Source of the DNA: Photobacterium frigidiphilum
Lineage (GTDB): Bacteria; Pseudomonadota; Gammaproteobacteria; Enterobacterales; Vibrionaceae
NCBI RefSeq assembly: GCF_003025615.1
Contig: NZ_PYMJ01000018.1
Coordinates: 46,347-110,346, forward strand
Direction of reading: 5' to 3'
Length of the DNA: 64,000 bases
Shown here: positions 1 through 9,251 of the stretch, one piece after another
Layout of the letters: each line of letters opens with the position of its first letter
Numbering within the stretch: the stretch's first letter is position 1
Program-made: the position numbers and the translations under genes
The notes under the pieces: generated by a model
Told to the model about the DNA's origin: nothing
Seen by the model: the letters and a program-made list of their open reading frames with translations, nothing else
Databases searched by the model: none

Positions 1-65
1 TGATAAATATGATTACGGTCAATGATTAATAAGATGCAGTACCGAGAACCTTAAAGAGGCAATCA

Positions 66-3000
66 ATGGTAAATGTCACGATAGATGGACAAGTATTTCC
101 TGTAAATGCGCAACAAACCCTACTTGAAGCTGCAGCTGACTGTAATATTGAAATACCGTCACTTTGTGGTCTTAATAAAAATGGCGAAAAAGTACCCTGT
201 GAACTTTGTGTCGTCGATGTGGCTGGGCAAGGTATTCAACGTGCTTGTGAAATTCAACCCGTTGAAAACATGACTGTCACAACAGTGTCTGAAGAACTGT
301 CGTCGCTTCGTCAAACAGCACTAAATCGTATTCTTTCTGATCACTATGCTGATTGTGAAGCGCCGTGCCAAACAGCATGTCCTGCTGGCGTAGATATTCA
401 ATCTTATCTTTACCATATTTCTCAAGATGATCATGTTAAAGCAGTAGAAGTGATTAAACGAACACTGCCTATGCCGTTATCCATTGGCCGTGTTTGCCCT
501 GCATTTTGTGAAACTGAATGCCGTCGTGGTTTAGTCGATGAACCAATCGCCATTCGCCAGCTTAAACGACATGCAGCCGATATCGATCTTGCTGCACAAG
601 AAAATTATGTACCGCCAAAGAAAGCATCAAAAGGTATGTCCATTGCAGTTGTAGGTAGTGGCCCTGGCGGCTTAACGTGTGGCTATTATCTAACCAATGA
701 AGGCTACGATGTAACAGTATTTGAATCGATGCCTGAAGCGGGTGGTTGGTTACGTTACGGTATACCTGAATACCGTTTGCCTAAGGCTATTTTGGCAAAA
801 GAAATTGAGCTAATGTGCCGAAACGGCATGCAAGTACTGACCTCTAAGAAGTTAGGCGATGATTTCACACTCACGCAACTCACAGAAGATTATGATGCGG
901 TATGCCTTGCAGTTGGTGCTTCGCAAGCTGTAGAAATGAATTATACTGGTAGTGATCTTAATGGCTGTTATTTAGGTGTCGATTACCTGAAAGATTACGT
1001 CACTGAAGGTCGTTATATTACGGGTAAAAAAGTAGCCGTTATTGGTGGTGGTAATACTGCCATTGACTGTGCACGAACAGCTGTACGTGACGGTGCTGAT
1101 ACCACGCTTATTTACCGTCGTACACGTGATGAAATGCCTGCTGAAGATTATGAAATTGTAGAAGCCGAGCATGAAGGCGTTAAGTTTCACTTTTTAACAA
1201 ACCCCGTTGAAAATATTGCTGACGCGAATGGTCACGTGTGTGAAGTTAAGCTCGAGAAAATGGCACTGGGTGAGGCTGATGCATCTGGTCGTCGTCGACC
1301 GGAGCCGACAGGTAAATACTTTACCGAAGCGTTTGATACCGTTATTGCTGCGGTTTCGCAAAAGCCTGATTTAAGCTTCATGGATAAAGAAGAATTAGAG
1401 CTGCCATTAACGCGCTGGAATACTCAAGATGCTAATCCGAATACCATGCACTCTGGTTTAGGTAATGTATTCAGTATTGGTGATTTCCGTCGTGGACCCG
1501 CAACAGCCATTGAGGCGGTTGCAGATGGACGCATTGCTGCAGAGGCGATTGATCGCTTCTTCGACGGTGATATGGAAAACATTCCAGTTAAGCTTTTTAA
1601 TTCTCAAAAAGAGCGCAAGTTAAAGCAGGTTGCTCCTGAACAGTTTGTAGAGATTAAAAAAGTAATGCGTTCTGTAATGCCAGAATTGAGCACGAAAGAG
1701 CGAGAGTTAAGCTTTAGTGAAGTTGAAACGGGTTTTAACAATGACGAAGCAATGCGCGAAGCGGCACGTTGTTTAGAGTGTGGTTGTCAGGCAAACACTG
1801 ATTGTAAGTTACGTGACTATGCGACCGAATATGATGTTGCAGAAACCGAACTAACCAATGAGAGTTGCCAGAAATTCCATGTAGATGATAGCTCTGAATT
1901 CATCGTATTCGACGCTAACCGTTGCATTAGTTGTGGTCAGTGCGTTGAAGCCTGTAATGAAAAAGCAGTTCACGGCACATTAAGTTTCGCCAAAAATGCT
2001 GATGGCTCAAGTGCAAGCCGCCCTGAATGCCGTCCTGGCTTTGATAAAGGCTACAGCATGGGTGATTCGAACTGTGTTCAATGCGGGGCATGTGTTCAAG
2101 TGTGTCCTACTGGCGCACTGGTCGATAAGCGAGATAAGTCGCAAGGTCGAATCGAAATGCTGAAGCCAGTTGAGACGATTTGTACCTATTGTGGTGTGGG
2201 TTGTAAGCTGACGATGTTTGTCGATGAATCATTAAATCAGATTCGTTATGTACAAGGCGTAAAAGATTCGCCAGTAAACCAAGGTATGTTATGTGTTAAA
2301 GGACGCTTTGGTTTTGATTTTGTAAACAGCAAAGAGCGTTTAACAACCCCGCTAATTCGTAAAAATGGCGAATTACAGCCAGCCAGTTGGGAAGAGGCTA
2401 TATCGCTGGTCGCTGACAAATTCAATGCGATTAAAGCCGATAGAGGCGGTAATGCGTTAGCGGGTTTCTCATCGGCGAAAACCACCAACGAAGATAATTT
2501 TGCATTCCAAAAGTTTATTCGTCGCGAATTAGAAACGAATAACGTCGATCACTGTGCACGTTTGTGTCACGCATCAACAGTAACAGGATTAGAAGCGTCA
2601 ATTGGTAGTGGCGCAATGACCAATGACATACCAAGCATTAAGTTCTCTGATGTGGTGTTTATCATTGGCTCTGATACGACCTCGGCACACCCGATCATAG
2701 CATCCCATATCAAACAGGCGATTCGTACAGGTAAAACACGTTTAATCGTGGCGGATCCTAAGCGTATTGATATTGCGGATCATTCTGAATTGTATGTCGC
2801 ACATCGTCCGGGTACGGATGTGATGCTAATGAACGGCATCATGCAACAAATCATCAAAAACGAGTGGCATGATAAAGCGTATATTGATGAGCGAACTGAA
2901 GGCTTTGAAGCATTAAAAGCAGAAGTGATGCTCGATAGCTATGCACCCGATAAAGTGGAATTGGTCACGGGTGTGAAAGCGCAAGACGTTATTAAAATGG

Positions 3001-4223
3001 CGCAGATGATTGGTACCGCTAATCGCACCGCCGTGTATTACTCGATGGGTATTACGCAGCATACAACGGGCCATGATAATGTTCGCTCTGTGGCTAACTT
3101 GCAGATGTTGTGCGGTAACATTGGTATTGAAGGCGGTGGTATTAACCCACTACGTGGTCAATCTAATGTGCAAGGTGCTTGTGATATGGGGGCGTTACCA
3201 AACAACTTCCCTGGTTACCAGAAAGTACAGGTGCCTGAAATTCATGCCAAGTTTGCCAAAGCATGGAATAAACCCAACTTACCGAAAGAGGATGGGTTAA
3301 CCCTAACCGAGATTATCGATGCAGCATGTCATGATCAGGTGAAAGGTTTATATGTAATGGGTGAAAATCCAGTTCTGAGTGATCCTAACCAAGCGCATGT
3401 ACTAGAAGGCTTAGAGAAATTAGATTTCTTAGTGGTACAAGATATTTTCTTAACTGAAACTGCGCAATATGCGGATGTCGTTTTACCGTCATGTTCTTTC
3501 GCCGAAAAATCAGGTCATTTCACGAATACTGAACGCCGTGTTCAACGCATTACTCCTGCGGTTAATCCTCCAGGTGAAGCAAAGGAAGATTGGTGGATCA
3601 TTCAAAGCATTGCAAATGCAATGGGGAGCGATTGGGCGTATCAATCAGTAAAAGACATTACTGAAGAGATCACCCAGTTAACGCCACAATATGCGGGTAT
3701 TCACTGGGATCGTGTTGGTAGAGATGGCCTTCAATGGCCGTGTAACGACAACGCACCTGACGGTACGCGTGTTATGCATACCTCTCAATTTACTCGTGGT
3801 AAAGGGGAGATGGCAGCAATCCCGTTCCGTTACGCGGCTGAATTACCTGATGCAGAATATCCTCTTATTTTGACAACAGGGCGTTTATTAGAACAATTCC
3901 ACACCGGTACCATGACAAGAAAAACCAAAGGGTTGGATAACCTGGCTGGCCCTCGTGCAATGATTTCGGTCGTTGATGCAGAGCGTCTTGGTGTGCGTAA
4001 TGGTGAAATGCTTAAAGTGTCAACGCGTCGTGGCAGCATTGAAACCCCTGCGTTTGTTACTAAACGTATGCAAGAAGGTGTGGTATTTGTACCGTTCCAC
4101 TTTGCTGAAGCGCCTGCAAACCGTTTAACGACGACTGCAACGGATCCCCATGCGAAGATCCCCGAGTTCAAAGTGGCAGCGGTTAAAATTGAAAAAGTAC
4201 GGGTGTTAGTAGAGACCTGCTGA
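66..4223 (+). CDS. NAD(P)-linked formate dehydrogenase alpha subunit fused to a GltD-like flavoprotein
   Basis: Oxidises formate at a molybdenum bis-MGD centre and, through iron-sulfur clusters and a flavin domain on the same chain, probably passes electrons to NAD(P). The order over 1385 residues is: a 2Fe-2S ferredoxin domain (about 1-80), a GltD-type domain with cysteine clusters (about 95-190), an FAD-binding GSGPGG motif near 196, an NAD(P)-binding GGGNTA motif near 326, two 4Fe-4S motifs near 620 (CISCGQC) and 669 (CVQCGAC), the CTYCGVGC cluster of the molybdopterin domain near 706, and a C-terminal dinucleotide-binding domain. The Mo ligand in VDHCARLCH (about residue 830) is cysteine, encoded TGT, not selenocysteine. 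The start is set by AGAGG upstream. A terminator follows, and no accessory subunit or fdhD is adjacent. Family identity is firm; the electron acceptor is inferred. Confidence 0.93.
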   Translation: MVNVTIDGQVFPVNAQQTLLEAAADCNIEIPSLCGLNKNGEKVPCELCVVDVAGQGIQRACEIQPVENMTVTTVSEELSSLRQTALNRILSDHYADCEAPCQTACPAGVDIQSYLYHISQDDHVKAVEVIKRTLPMPLSIGRVCPAFCETECRRGLVDEPIAIRQLKRHAADIDLAAQENYVPPKKASKGMSIAVVGSGPGGLTCGYYLTNEGYDVTVFESMPEAGGWLRYGIPEYRLPKAILAKEIELMCRNGMQVLTSKKLGDDFTLTQLTEDYDAVCLAVGASQAVEMNYTGSDLNGCYLGVDYLKDYVTEGRYITGKKVAVIGGGNTAIDCARTAVRDGADTTLIYRRTRDEMPAEDYEIVEAEHEGVKFHFLTNPVENIADANGHVCEVKLEKMALGEADASGRRRPEPTGKYFTEAFDTVIAAVSQKPDLSFMDKEELELPLTRWNTQDANPNTMHSGLGNVFSIGDFRRGPATAIEAVADGRIAAEAIDRFFDGDMENIPVKLFNSQKERKLKQVAPEQFVEIKKVMRSVMPELSTKERELSFSEVETGFNNDEAMREAARCLECGCQANTDCKLRDYATEYDVAETELTNESCQKFHVDDSSEFIVFDANRCISCGQCVEACNEKAVHGTLSFAKNADGSSASRPECRPGFDKGYSMGDSNCVQCGACVQVCPTGALVDKRDKSQGRIEMLKPVETICTYCGVGCKLTMFVDESLNQIRYVQGVKDSPVNQGMLCVKGRFGFDFVNSKERLTTPLIRKNGELQPASWEEAISLVADKFNAIKADRGGNALAGFSSAKTTNEDNFAFQKFIRRELETNNVDHCARLCHASTVTGLEASIGSGAMTNDIPSIKFSDVVFIIGSDTTSAHPIIASHIKQAIRTGKTRLIVADPKRIDIADHSELYVAHRPGTDVMLMNGIMQQIIKNEWHDKAYIDERTEGFEALKAEVMLDSYAPDKVELVTGVKAQDVIKMAQMIGTANRTAVYYSMGITQHTTGHDNVRSVANLQMLCGNIGIEGGGINPLRGQSNVQGACDMGALPNNFPGYQKVQVPEIHAKFAKAWNKPNLPKEDGLTLTEIIDAACHDQVKGLYVMGENPVLSDPNQAHVLEGLEKLDFLVVQDIFLTETAQYADVVLPSCSFAEKSGHFTNTERRVQRITPAVNPPGEAKEDWWIIQSIANAMGSDWAYQSVKDITEEITQLTPQYAGIHWDRVGRDGLQWPCNDNAPDGTRVMHTSQFTRGKGEMAAIPFRYAAELPDAEYPLILTTGRLLEQFHTGTMTRKTKGLDNLAGPRAMISVVDAERLGVRNGEMLKVSTRRGSIETPAFVTKRMQEGVVFVPFHFAEAPANRLTTTATDPHAKIPEFKVAAVKIEKVRVLVETC

Positions 4224-4300
4224 TGCTTTGAATCTGTCGCTGAAAAATCATTCAATGCATTAATGAATGGTTTAGCATTACCGATATAGTGAGAATCTGG

Positions 4301-4336
4301 AACCATCAATAGCACATGCTGTTGATGGTTTTTTTT
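4301..4336 (+). terminator. Intrinsic terminator after formate dehydrogenase
   Basis: ACCATCAA and TTGATGGT form a stem around a loop of about ten bases, followed by a run of T. It lies about 80 bases past the dehydrogenase stop codon. Confidence 0.85.
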
Positions 4337-4724
4337 GCGTGGAATATGAAATAGTACATTTTTTGTTCGGTTGAATTTGAAAACTTAAATTCCATATTTA
4401 ATAGCGTAGTAAGGAAGATTTCACACGCTATAAAAGTGCGTAAAGGAATAAAAGAACGCTCTATTAGAGTTTTTAAATCTAAAAGCGCACTTTGTAACTA
4501 TTTCTTACAATTTACAGGGTGAGTAACAACTAATTAACAACTTGGGGTTGAGTGTCTATATTACCGATGGTTATGATGTTACAGAATGTAAAATTGTGAA
4601 GAATTAAGTAATTAACAGTAACAGCCTTCATGGGTCTTAGTATGAAAATAAATCAGAAAGTGGGAAAATACCCCTGTCAACGCGGTTTTATCTTGAAGGG
4701 ACGCTTTCTATTAATGAGGTTGTT
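4337..4724. other. Intergenic region with an inverted repeat
   Basis: This 388-base gap lies between the formate dehydrogenase terminator and the next gene. It contains AAAGTGCG (4433-4440) and its complement CGCACTTT (4486-4493), with a small CTCT/AGAG hairpin in the loop. It presumably carries the promoter of the 4725 gene. No RNA family was recognised. Confidence 0.5.
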
Positions 4725-5096
4725 ATGAAATTTGGTTTTATTATACTTTTATCAATTGTAGCTGGTGTACTTTCAGGTGAGCATTTCCATTCATTTATGG
4801 TAGGCTTTGGAATTGCAGCAGTCGCTGTGGGCACAGGTTACTGGTTAGCTTTTCGCTCGACACGTTATCCTCAATTAGCGGCTTTACTTCTTTTAATGGG
4901 AGTGGCGGCGAAAATGGGCGTGACAGTGGTAGGTGTGATGTGGAGCCTTGAAGCAAACTTGATCAATTCACCGTTTGTATTTTCTTTATCGTACTTATTC
5001 TTCTCGATTGTTGCGACTTACTTGTATTTCACACTTCGTGAATTCCAAATGAATCGTACTGCTAAAATGAATGCACTGGAAACTCAGGCAGCATAA
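4725..5096 (+). CDS. Small four-helix inner membrane protein, function unknown
   Basis: A 123-residue hydrophobic protein with four predicted membrane segments (about 3-18, 24-45, 50-75 and 83-104) and a short polar C-terminus. Size and topology recall AtpI-type ATP synthase accessory proteins, including a lysine in a small-residue-rich third helix (VAAKMGVTVVG), but the similarity is too weak to name it. GAGG five to six bases before the ATG supports the start. It is a single gene with its own terminator and shows no functional link to the formate dehydrogenase upstream. Confidence 0.75.
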   Translation: MKFGFIILLSIVAGVLSGEHFHSFMVGFGIAAVAVGTGYWLAFRSTRYPQLAALLLLMGVAAKMGVTVVGVMWSLEANLINSPFVFSLSYLFFSIVATYLYFTLREFQMNRTAKMNALETQAA

Positions 5097-5119
5097 TTAG
5101 TTATAAAAATATTCCATAG

Positions 5120-5152
5120 AAAAGGGGCTGATTAATTATCAGCCCCTTTTTT
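5120..5152. terminator. Bidirectional intrinsic terminator
   Basis: AAAAGGGGCTGAT and ATCAGCCCCTTTT are perfect complements around a five-base loop, with A and T runs on either side. It serves the small membrane protein gene and the convergent nagA. Confidence 0.92.
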
Positions 5153-5178
5153 GTATTTGCGTGTATCTCATCGTGAGA

Positions 5179-6315
5179 TTAGCGAGCAGTAAAGTCGTGT
5201 TGTTTACCCATTTGAATAACATGCTGCACCTGATTATCATCAGTTAGCAATGTGATATTCGCTTTATAACCTGCTTTTAACTGACCATATTCGTGGTCAA
5301 GTTTTAATGCTTTTGCTGGGTAGAGGCTAGCCATACGCAATGCTTCATCACGCGTAAGCCCAACCTGATCAATAAGGTTTCTTACACCTTCAATCATGGT
5401 AATTGCAGCACCTGCGATAGTACCGTCGGCATAATGGCACTTTCCATCAGTTACGTAAGCTGTTGTTCCAGCCATGTCGTATTCGGTTAAGTCTGTGCCT
5501 GCTGGATTAACGGCATCTGTTATCATAAATAGCTTTTCACCCATTAGCTGGTGGGCAATACGAACAGATGCGTATGAAGAGTGAATGCCATCAACAATGA
5601 TGCCTGCATGTGGCTTTTTATCGAAAATATAACCGACAGCGCCAGGTTCACGAGAGCCAAGTGGCGTCATCGCATTATATAAATGCGTAGCCATTGTGAT
5701 GCCATCTTTTTCAGCAAGTTCTTCATATGTCGAGTTAGTGTGACCAAGTGACACTGTAATGCCAGCCTGTGTCAAAATATCGATAACGTGCTGCGAGGTG
5801 TTTTCTGGTGCAAGTGTTATTACGCTAATTTTATCTGCATTATCAGCAAGGTAGTACGCTGTTATTTCATCAAGTTCACGAATTAAGTGCTCTTGGTGCG
5901 CTCCCTTTTTAGCTTTATTAATAAAGGGACCTTCAAGGTGTAAACCCAATACGCCTTCTTTACTTGGCTCATTAATATCAGCAACCATATCAATAGCTTG
6001 CTTCATTGATTCAGCTTGGCTAGTAATAAGGGTTGGTAAATATTGCGTCGTGCCACTTTTAAGGTTGGTTGCGTTCATTACATCAAGTGTTTCTTTTCTG
6101 ATGTCTGTATTAAGTAATACGCCGCCACAACCATTTAATTGGATATCAATAAAGCCAGCAGTTGCTAATAAGCCATTAGCATTGAAAATTTTTGCAGGTA
6201 ATTTTGCATCTTTCATCGAAACGATAGACGTTATAGTGTCTTGATCAATGATAATCGCTTGGTCTAGAAGGGTCGTGTGACCATCAAAAACATTAACATG
6301 CGTTAGTGCAAACAT
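5179..6315 (-). CDS. nagA: N-acetylglucosamine-6-phosphate deacetylase
   Basis: Removes acetate from GlcNAc-6-phosphate to give glucosamine-6-phosphate, a cytoplasmic step of chitin and peptidoglycan amino-sugar use. The protein has the amidohydrolase fold: an N-terminal beta segment, the LHLEGPFI metal-ligand motif, SLGHTNS, ATHLYNAM with its histidine, VDGIHSS, and the catalytic aspartate in MITDAVNPAG. An in-frame ATG lies 20 codons further upstream, but the start MFALTHVNVFDG at 6315 follows a GAGAGG ribosome-binding site and matches the family N-terminus, giving 378 residues. No nagB or nagE is adjacent. A perfect palindrome at 6473-6489 upstream could be an operator. Confidence 0.93.
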   Translation of the reverse strand: MFALTHVNVFDGHTTLLDQAIIIDQDTITSIVSMKDAKLPAKIFNANGLLATAGFIDIQLNGCGGVLLNTDIRKETLDVMNATNLKSGTTQYLPTLITSQAESMKQAIDMVADINEPSKEGVLGLHLEGPFINKAKKGAHQEHLIRELDEITAYYLADNADKISVITLAPENTSQHVIDILTQAGITVSLGHTNSTYEELAEKDGITMATHLYNAMTPLGSREPGAVGYIFDKKPHAGIIVDGIHSSYASVRIAHQLMGEKLFMITDAVNPAGTDLTEYDMAGTTAYVTDGKCHYADGTIAGAAITMIEGVRNLIDQVGLTRDEALRMASLYPAKALKLDHEYGQLKAGYKANITLLTDDNQVQHVIQMGKQHDFTAR

Positions 6316-6648
6316 AAGCCTCTCGTTATTATCCGCTAGTAACTGCCTCTGGCTATTGTGAATAAACGCAATCACTCAGTTGCAGAGATATGCTGAAGAT
6401 GAACTCCGCATAATTATAGTTAAAGATGGGATTGCATTGTTACAACAGCACGCCCGCTTAAATTTGTTGGATTTAAGATTGAATCTTAATTCTCGATAGA
6501 AAATAAGATATATGAAAAAGGGCGCTGTAGTCAATAATACGAGTCGATTTAAAGGTATATATTTAGCTTTATATCAAATTATTGGTTCTAAAATGTCACT
6601 TTACGTATGTTTAATGAGCAATTGTGCTCGCTAGCTCTTTGTTTGTTT
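6316..6648. other. nagA upstream region
   Basis: This 333-base gap precedes nagA on the minus strand and must hold its promoter. It contains the palindrome at 6473-6489 listed separately. No gene is seen. Confidence 0.5.
6473..6489. promoter_or_regulatory. Perfect 17-bp palindrome upstream of nagA
   Basis: TTAAGATT and AATCTTAA flank a single G, about 160 bases before the nagA start. Its position fits a repressor or activator site. I cannot assign the regulator; NagC is the obvious candidate by pathway but this is inference. Confidence 0.4.
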
Positions 6649-7536
6649 CTATAGTGACTCAAAAGGTTTCCAATGCTCAAAAATAAAGTCAATCAGCGCT
6701 TGAGTGCGCTCTGACAGTAGCTTTCTTTGTGGATATAGCAGTGCAACGTCAGATCCTTCCATTTGCCAGTCAGGAAATAATTGAATCAACTCGCCATTCT
6801 CAAAGGATTTTTTTGTATACCATTCAGGAAGACGTGCTATGCCCAATCCTGCAACGGCAGCACGATGGATAGTATCTAGCTCGTCAGATTGAATACGTGC
6901 ATTCGGGATGAACTTTACACTTTCGCCACTAATATGGTTGAACACCCATCGTTGCTGAGGGCTTGGTGATAACAGGTCGTAACGTACTAATTGGTTAGGG
7001 TGGGTTAGGTCTGGTTTATCATTTAGATAGTCAGGGGTCGTACATATTACTGATGGGTTATGTGACAAACGTTTTGCGACCCAATCAGAAGCAGGCTGAT
7101 GACCAAAGCGTAAGGCAATATCAATATCACCGCGAAGATGGTAATTATTTTGATTCCCTAACTGGAAGCGTATTTGTACTTTAGGATGTAGCTTTGCAAA
7201 CTCTAACGCTAAAGGACCAATTTGGTGCTTGAGTGGAATAATGGGAGCATTGATAACAATAACGCCAGAAAAGTCTTCTTTTTCTTTATCGACGCTTTCA
7301 AGTCGAAGGTGAATATCATCAAATACAGTCGAAAATTGCTGAACAAGTAGCTGTCCATCTTTCGTTAAACTCATATCTTTTGCATGGCGCACCAATAACT
7401 TGCGGCCAGTATCGGTTTCAAGTTGTTGTATTCTTCTGCTTAGCGTACTGGTCGGAATGGCTCTTTGTCTTGCGGCTGATGCGAAACTTCCGGCTTTTAC
7501 GACAGTAAGGAAAAGGTCTAAATCATCCAGTTTCAT
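6649..7536 (-). CDS. LysR-family transcriptional regulator
   Basis: A 295-residue regulator with the winged helix-turn-helix at 1-60 (DLDLFLTVVKAGSFASAAR) and a substrate-binding domain to the C-terminus. The pattern, with INAPIIPLKHQIGPLALEF following the linker, is that of the CrgA/DsdC-like LTTR group. It is divergent from the efflux gene at 7636 with about 100 bases between them, the usual arrangement for a LysR protein controlling its neighbour. Effector unknown. Confidence 0.9.
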   Translation of the reverse strand: MKLDDLDLFLTVVKAGSFASAARQRAIPTSTLSRRIQQLETDTGRKLLVRHAKDMSLTKDGQLLVQQFSTVFDDIHLRLESVDKEKEDFSGVIVINAPIIPLKHQIGPLALEFAKLHPKVQIRFQLGNQNNYHLRGDIDIALRFGHQPASDWVAKRLSHNPSVICTTPDYLNDKPDLTHPNQLVRYDLLSPSPQQRWVFNHISGESVKFIPNARIQSDELDTIHRAAVAGLGIARLPEWYTKKSFENGELIQLFPDWQMEGSDVALLYPQRKLLSERTQALIDFIFEHWKPFESL

Positions 7537-7635
7537 TCAAGATCCCATTTATGAAATGATGAGGTTCATTATATCCTGTTTTCGTAACGGCAAACTTGTT
7601 TTATTTTAGGCTCCGTTTTAGTTATGGGGGAATGT

Positions 7636-9033
7636 ATGTCACCTAAAACAATTTTTACCAGCGTAGCACTTGTTATTGCATTGGGTTCATTAGAAAAAAG
7701 TATTGTTACCACGCCTTTGCCTATTATTGGGGCGGAATTAAATGCAGGGCAGGCACTCACATGGGTGATTACGGCTTATCTACTTGCAGCGACGGCTGTT
7801 TTGCCTGTTTATGGCAAATTAAGTGATATTTTTGGACGCGTAAAAATGCTGAACATCAGTATTTTACTGTTTATTCTTGGCTCTGTTGCTTGTGCATTAT
7901 CGCAAGACTTAACACAATTAATTGCCTCACGGGTGTTGCAAGGCATTGGTGGCGGTGGTTTGATTGCCTTAGCATTCACTGTGATCGCAGATAGTATTCC
8001 TGCCCGTGAAGTAGGGAAATATCAAGGCTATATTTCAATCGTTTATGCCGTATCCAGTATTGCAGGACCTTTGTTAGGTGGGTATTTTTCTGAGCAGTTA
8101 TCATGGCGTTGGATTTTCTGGATTAATATTCCATTAGGTGCTCTTGCAGTATGGATGATAAACAAAAACCTAAGGCACCTAAGTGTTAAACGCGCATCGA
8201 AGTTTGATTGGAAGGGCGCAGGTTTACTGATGACAGCAACCACCTTGTTACTGTTATTAATATCACCAGAAGCCAGCCTTGATGCAACAATTGCCAGCAT
8301 TGCGTTATTTACCGTTATGCTGCTATTAGTTTGGGTTGAACGAAAAGCGGTAGATCCTATTTTACCGGTAAGATTGGTATCGTTACCGGGGTATGTTATT
8401 AGCGTGCTTTTAATTTTATGTTCCCAGTTATTGATGTTTGCAGTGTTGGTTTACCTTCCGCTTCAAATGCAATGGCAAAAAGGGATGACAGCGTCAGGCA
8501 GTGGTCTGTTGATGATGATCTTCATGTTTAGCATCACAACAGGTGCCTATTTTGGTGGTAAGCAAATTGCTAGAAAAGGCTACTATAAGCGCTTTGTTGT
8601 TGTTGGGTTTTTACTCTCGGCAATTGCATTATGGCTATTACACTTTGATCTGTATTTATCTGCGGCCTTGGCTGCGGCGGGGCTTGGCTTAGGGCTTACT
8701 CTACCTGCATTAAGTGTAGTTGTTCAAAACGTATTACCAGCAGAAGATCGTGGTATAGGTATGTCATTATTTGGCTTTGGACGAGAGCTTGGTGGTGCTA
8801 TCGGTGTCGCGTTTTGTGCCACTATATTCCATAGCCAAGTGCCAGTCGTAGTTGCTGAAGGTAGCGAGAATACCTTAGCTCATTTTGATCCAGAGGCGTT
8901 AGCGCAGGGCTTTAGCATGACCTATGCGGGTATGGCTGTTGTTGCTGTTATTGCTTTTCTGCTCGCTGTGTTTGCAATGAAAGGGCAAGCGTTATCATCA
9001 GATCTAAAACCGCACGCGGTAAAAGATAAATAA
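7636..9033 (+). CDS. MFS drug efflux transporter, DHA2 (EmrB/QacA) type
   Basis: A proton-driven inner-membrane exporter of 465 residues with about 12-14 membrane helices. Family marks include VTTPLPIIGAEL in helix 1, the motif A stretch GKLSDIFGRVKML after helix 2, and VLQGIGGGGLIALAFTV in helix 4. The ATG at 7624 is possible, but the one at 7636 has GGGGGA at good spacing and gives the usual short N-terminus. Divergent from the LysR gene at 6649-7536, which probably controls it. No EmrA-type adaptor is adjacent, so it probably works alone. The substrate cannot be read from the sequence. Confidence 0.88.
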   Translation: MSPKTIFTSVALVIALGSLEKSIVTTPLPIIGAELNAGQALTWVITAYLLAATAVLPVYGKLSDIFGRVKMLNISILLFILGSVACALSQDLTQLIASRVLQGIGGGGLIALAFTVIADSIPAREVGKYQGYISIVYAVSSIAGPLLGGYFSEQLSWRWIFWINIPLGALAVWMINKNLRHLSVKRASKFDWKGAGLLMTATTLLLLLISPEASLDATIASIALFTVMLLLVWVERKAVDPILPVRLVSLPGYVISVLLILCSQLLMFAVLVYLPLQMQWQKGMTASGSGLLMMIFMFSITTGAYFGGKQIARKGYYKRFVVVGFLLSAIALWLLHFDLYLSAALAAAGLGLGLTLPALSVVVQNVLPAEDRGIGMSLFGFGRELGGAIGVAFCATIFHSQVPVVVAEGSENTLAHFDPEALAQGFSMTYAGMAVVAVIAFLLAVFAMKGQALSSDLKPHAVKDK

Positions 9034-9251
9034 CCCAAAAGTCGATGACTTGTTTGTTGAAGCATAACGGGTAATCACTCATGGCTTAAAAGTCATGCTG
9101 TTATTGTTACAGCTATCAATATATGCTTCTCGCTTCTCTTACCATAATCAGGCAAAATGCTTGGCTTTATTTCTAATTCTCATTTTCAATGTATACAGTC
9201 TTAATGTTTACATTGTAATGAACAGCCTATAGCACAATGACGAGGTGTGTC

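Noticed and set aside
2553..2555. Possible selenocysteine codon at the formate dehydrogenase active site
   Set aside because: The codon is TGT (cysteine), not TGA, and no SECIS-like hairpin is needed.
3830..4315. Open frame of 161 codons on the minus strand over the 3' end of formate dehydrogenase
   Set aside because: It overlaps the dehydrogenase coding region and its terminator and shows no ribosome-binding site or recognisable domain; it is a shadow of the real gene.
4642..4728. A 28-codon frame whose stop overlaps the start of the small membrane protein gene (ATGA)
   Set aside because: It could be a coupled leader peptide, but it has no Shine-Dalgarno and no obvious regulatory amino-acid run. 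The overlap alone is weak evidence.
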